This document shows, one piece after another, positions 59,191 through 64,000 of a stretch of DNA of 64,000 bases. The stretch spans positions 24,226,225 through 24,290,224 of the forward strand of contig NC_135555.1 in NCBI RefSeq assembly GCF_964340395.1, given 5' to 3'. The notes under the pieces are model-generated. The model did not search any database. It saw only the letters and a program-made list of their open reading frames with translations, and was not told the origin of the DNA. Positions within the stretch are counted from its first letter, which is position 1. Every line of letters starts with the position of its first letter. Source of the DNA: Glandiceps talaboti. Its lineage: Eukaryota > Hemichordata > Enteropneusta > Spengelidae. Both the position numbers and the translations under genes were made by a program.

Positions 59191-59339
59191 GCCAAACAAA
59201 AGCGGGAACACTGTCTCGTTAGACAGAACTACGAATGATGAAGGATCGACCCCAATAACCGGTCCGAAACGTCTTAAAAGAAGGGTCAACTAAGTATCGG
59301 CCCGGGGACGTATCGCCAATGTCTTCTCTGCTAATTTAC

Positions 59340-60000
59340 CCTAATACTAGGGTCAATAACCTTGACAAAAAGGTCACGTAGCTAACTGACCTTCAAACCA
59401 ATTTATTAATACCAAAAAAATAATCAAGTCTGAACCAGCGTGGAAAAATGTTTCCACTTATTAACAAATTTAACTTGATCTAACAACCCATAGTTGGTTA
59501 CATGGTAAACGCAATGTCATACACGTGAATAGACTAGAAACTCGAGTTGGCTACAAAACGATGGATTTGACGAAATTGTTGGCGACAAGTTTTCACTGAG
59601 ATGAATTTATGTGAGGTGACTGACATACTCACAATATTTATAGTAACAGTAGTAACATCGTATGAAAATGATGTCACAAGGCTGACTTGGGTTTCAAAAT
59701 AAAATACATCCATGCAGTTTTAATTTCGTGTTCACGATCAAGCGCGAAATTGTGCGAAATTCAAAATGCGTGAATCATTTCAGGGTTCACAGTATCACTA
59801 TTCTATTAGTGTTTTCAGTCACAAGCTAAGATGTAAGCGAAATGGCAAATGGCAACAGTTGGACATTGGTATTCGATGATTGAATCATCATTCACTTGAA
59901 TATAGGAGAAACAAAATTGATTAATTATGTGGCCATTGAATGCAAGGTATTGTCAAATCAGAAATTAGGACTCCTTAGGATGTGTTAAAGTGTTTCAAAA
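59340..60000. other. Unannotated spacer
   Basis: I see no gene, no strong repeat and no RNA-like structure here. It separates the third Penelope-like remnant from the 21-bp minisatellite. Confidence 0.4.
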
Positions 60001-60017
60001 ATTATGTCATGAGCACG

Positions 60018-60232
60018 AGAAACTATCTTGTGAGCACGACTTATAGTATGTCGTGCTCACAAGATAGTATGTCGTGCTCACAAGATAGTATGTCGTGCTC
60101 ACAAGATGGTATGTCGTGCTCACAAGATAGTATGTCGTGCTCACAAGATGGTATGTCGTGCTCACAAGATAGTATGTCGTGCTCACAAGATAGTATGTCG
60201 TGCTCACAAGATATTATGTTGTGCTCACGAGA
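60018..60232. repeat. 21-bp minisatellite, about 9 copies
   Basis: The unit is GTATGTCGTGCTCACAAGATA (A/G at one position). The reading frames over it (Ser-Cys-Ser-Gln-Asp repeats) are by-products of the 21-bp period. Confidence 0.96.
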
Positions 60233-60239
60233 TGATTTT

Positions 60240-62125
60240 TTATTTTTTATTTTACAAAATGTCCCTTAAAGAAAAAATTATAGTGTACTTATATATTCAT
60301 TTCATGTAACAGAATGCCATGTATTAGTATCTGTGCAATGAAAAGTTAGCTATATATTAATACCATATTCTTTGTTTTCAACATATATTTAATATTTATA
60401 ATCAGTATTTACCAGTTATAAATATCTGTGCAATGAAACCTGTCAGAGATTTATTTTCAGCTCAACAAGTTACAATATCATCCCAGTATCTGGTATGCTT
60501 TCACTGACTGACATACATGTATAATCTACACCATTATATTCTAGATGAGTTGATCCTATTTGGTCTGACTTTGCCTTCCTGTGTGGCTTCAGCTGTTTAT
60601 TTCTTTAACCAGGTTATTCCTTACTACTTTATCAATTAATGATTTAATTGTTTCATGTAACAACTCAATGTACTAGTATCGGTTTGATAAATTTGTGTTA
60701 CAGATTGTTATGGTCTACTGTACTGGCTTCAGAAAATACATGTATATGTCAAATGTGTATGCACTTTCATGGGGGTTATGTATATGCAATATGCACTGAA
60801 AAATTCTAACAGAAAAACACTGATGTGTTCTTAATAACTTGCATAATCGAGTATATATAGGTGTGTTCTATACTTCAGTGTTAGCATAAACAAAATTGAG
60901 TGCCTCCCTTTTACTCCTCAGTTTTTGAGTGACCACGCCCCCGTCATAAATAATGACGGCTCCCTTAGTAGCTTGTAAGCAGGGGCAGGATGCTCTCAGT
61001 AAAGCTCCTCATCATGAAGATTGAGGTGATTAGGATTGAATTTATTTATCTGTATTGTCTTCCTCATTACTTGTGTGCTACTAAATAAACCAGTAGTTAT
61101 ATGTGTACATTGACGAAGACAGCTGACATTGTGTGTCCATCTTTTTACAAAATACATCCATCTCAAAAACCTGTAATCTGATTGAAATGAAATTGGGTAC
61201 ACACGTTTGTTTATAAATTGGGTACACACGTTTGTTTATAAATTGGGTACACACGTTTGTTTATAATCGCACATGCCTGCACACACATAGAGAAATATGA
61301 CACAGACACAATTACTTTGTCAGGAGTTAATTATAGATCTACGATAAACTCGGAATGATCAATATTGTCTTACAAGTTTTGAAATACACATATAAATTAA
61401 ATATATTTGTAATTCTCACTTGAAAACAGCCTTAAAGGTATGGTTTTATGTAATCTTATGACATAAATAGGAAAACTGTGAGAAACCAAGTACATAGACT
61501 TTAAGCTCGTCACAGTTCTCCTGGCCGATGTATTCAGTGGATTTTGTTTACAGACAACACTAATAAAAGTATTCGTTGAGTATATGGCGGTACGGTGCAC
61601 CCACTTACCTCGAACGTATGGTGGCATTATCATATAAAACAATTACTTCACCGAAATGTACATAAAGCTGCACTAGCTGCAACTGAACATTTTTTTGAAA
61701 ATATTTTGTCAGACAGAATAATTTACTCTTAATATCGTACACGTTGAACACTATTGAATCATCTATGGATGAACGTATTATGTAGTGGTATACATGATGT
61801 GGTACAATAAATCAAATCAAATTGATTTTGGGTCCGCACCCAAAAATCATTGCCCTCTAAGGCAATCACGATTTTAACCTGCAACTGCAACATATACGGA
61901 TAGGACCAACCGATGATTAACATGTACAATATTTTATTATTCCTGTTTAAACAATTTTCATTGGATATGCTGTGATTGTCTAATCGAAAAATGATACCAC
62001 AATTACAACCTCGTGCAGTTTGACTTAAGCTCAAAATTTAAACTTGTCAGGATGGAACCTACGCATAATATAAACCACTAATTAACAGATACAATGTCTT
62101 TTTATAAGTAGCAATTAGTGCAAGT
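60240..62125. other. Downstream region of the LDLa gene, no other gene seen
   Basis: AT-rich sequence with a 3-copy repeat of AAATTGGGTACACACGTTTG TTTAT at about 61188-61265. A minus-strand AATAAA at 61933-61938 could end the LDLa transcript. The short open frames here have no recognisable domain. Confidence 0.45.
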
Positions 62126-63633
<1,508 letters not shown>

Positions 63634-63804
63634 CTAATGGTCGAAAAAAATCGTCACTGTACATTACTTTAAATGTGTACCAAGCGATCTCTCCACCTGT
63701 TGACTTCCATCAGTGTCCCCACTTCAAATGTTGAATATTCTACAGCGATTATAATAATACTTGTAAGGCCAAACAATAACAATATTTAAAAAATAATTAT
63801 TTTG

Positions 63805-64000
63805 TGATTCCGGTTACACTCAATTTTAGAATAAATGGGGTAGGTAGATTTTTTATTTTATGTTTTTATATTTACATAACTTTTCATGTGTGAGTGTCTA
63901 GTTCAGATAGTTGTGTTTCCCATATGGTCCCTGTGTTATTGGTTTCTTCCCATCAGATGTACAGCCATTACAGATTGGAGGAACAATTTTACATTGTCTT
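63805..64000. repeat. Dispersed repeat, inverted partner of 45290-45480
   Basis: Contains GTAGGTAGATTTTTTATTTT, ACTTTTCATGTGTGAGTGTC, TTTCTTCCCATCAGATGTAC and AGCCATTACAGATTGGAGGA. Each has its reverse complement in order at 45290-45480. It continues past the window edge. Confidence 0.8.

Noticed and set aside
61397-62034. Two minus-strand open frames of 81 and 91 codons
   Set aside because: No recognisable domain, no suitable splice sites and no continuity with the LDLa gene.

Overview
Eukaryotic (animal) genomic DNA with low GC, interrupted genes using GT-AG introns, many microsatellites and minisatellites, and retroelement debris. The TRAPPC8 exons align well with the vertebrate protein, and the secreted WSC/LCCL and LDLa proteins together with Penelope-like elements suggest a marine invertebrate, perhaps a deuterostome such as a hemichordate or amphioxus. 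The species call is inference only. All gene models below were spliced by eye: reading frame, splice sites and intron phases were checked exon by exon. No search could be run.

Layout. (1) 1-15.7 kb: a roughly 26-bp minisatellite, probably in a TRAPPC8 intron, is split by a 12,788-bp DNA transposon (1618-14405). Its 199-bp terminal inverted repeats look identical. The element carries two convergent, intact multi-exon genes. One is an 848-aa KDZ/Zisupton-type transposase with a SWIM zinc finger (minus strand). The other is a 331-aa protein with an NRF1/erect-wing-like DNA-binding domain (plus strand). This is the most notable content of the window. (2) 15.7-32.7 kb: the last 15 exons (860 codons) of TRAPPC8, plus strand, with introns full of minisatellites. 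Several arrays are tandem copies of an exon-intron junction and so repeat the 5' splice site. (3) 32.7-43.5 kb: an intergenic region with a 39-bp minisatellite, dispersed repeats, two foldback structures and a truncated Penelope-like element. (4) 43.5-52.7 kb: a complete 10-exon minus-strand gene for a secreted 339-aa WSC-LCCL-LCCL protein. (5) 52.7-62.1 kb: a repeat-rich region with a tRNA-derived SINE, a broken LINE, two more Penelope-like fragments, a palindromic MITE and short minisatellites. (6) 62.1-63.6 kb: the last two exons of a minus-strand gene with LDL-receptor class A modules and a hydrophobic C-terminus, running off the right edge.

How the genes relate: TRAPPC8, the WSC-LCCL gene and the LDLa gene are unrelated host genes. 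The transposase and the NRF1-like gene lie tail to tail, 206 bp apart, between matching inverted repeats. I infer that they travel together as one apparently intact, recently inserted element.
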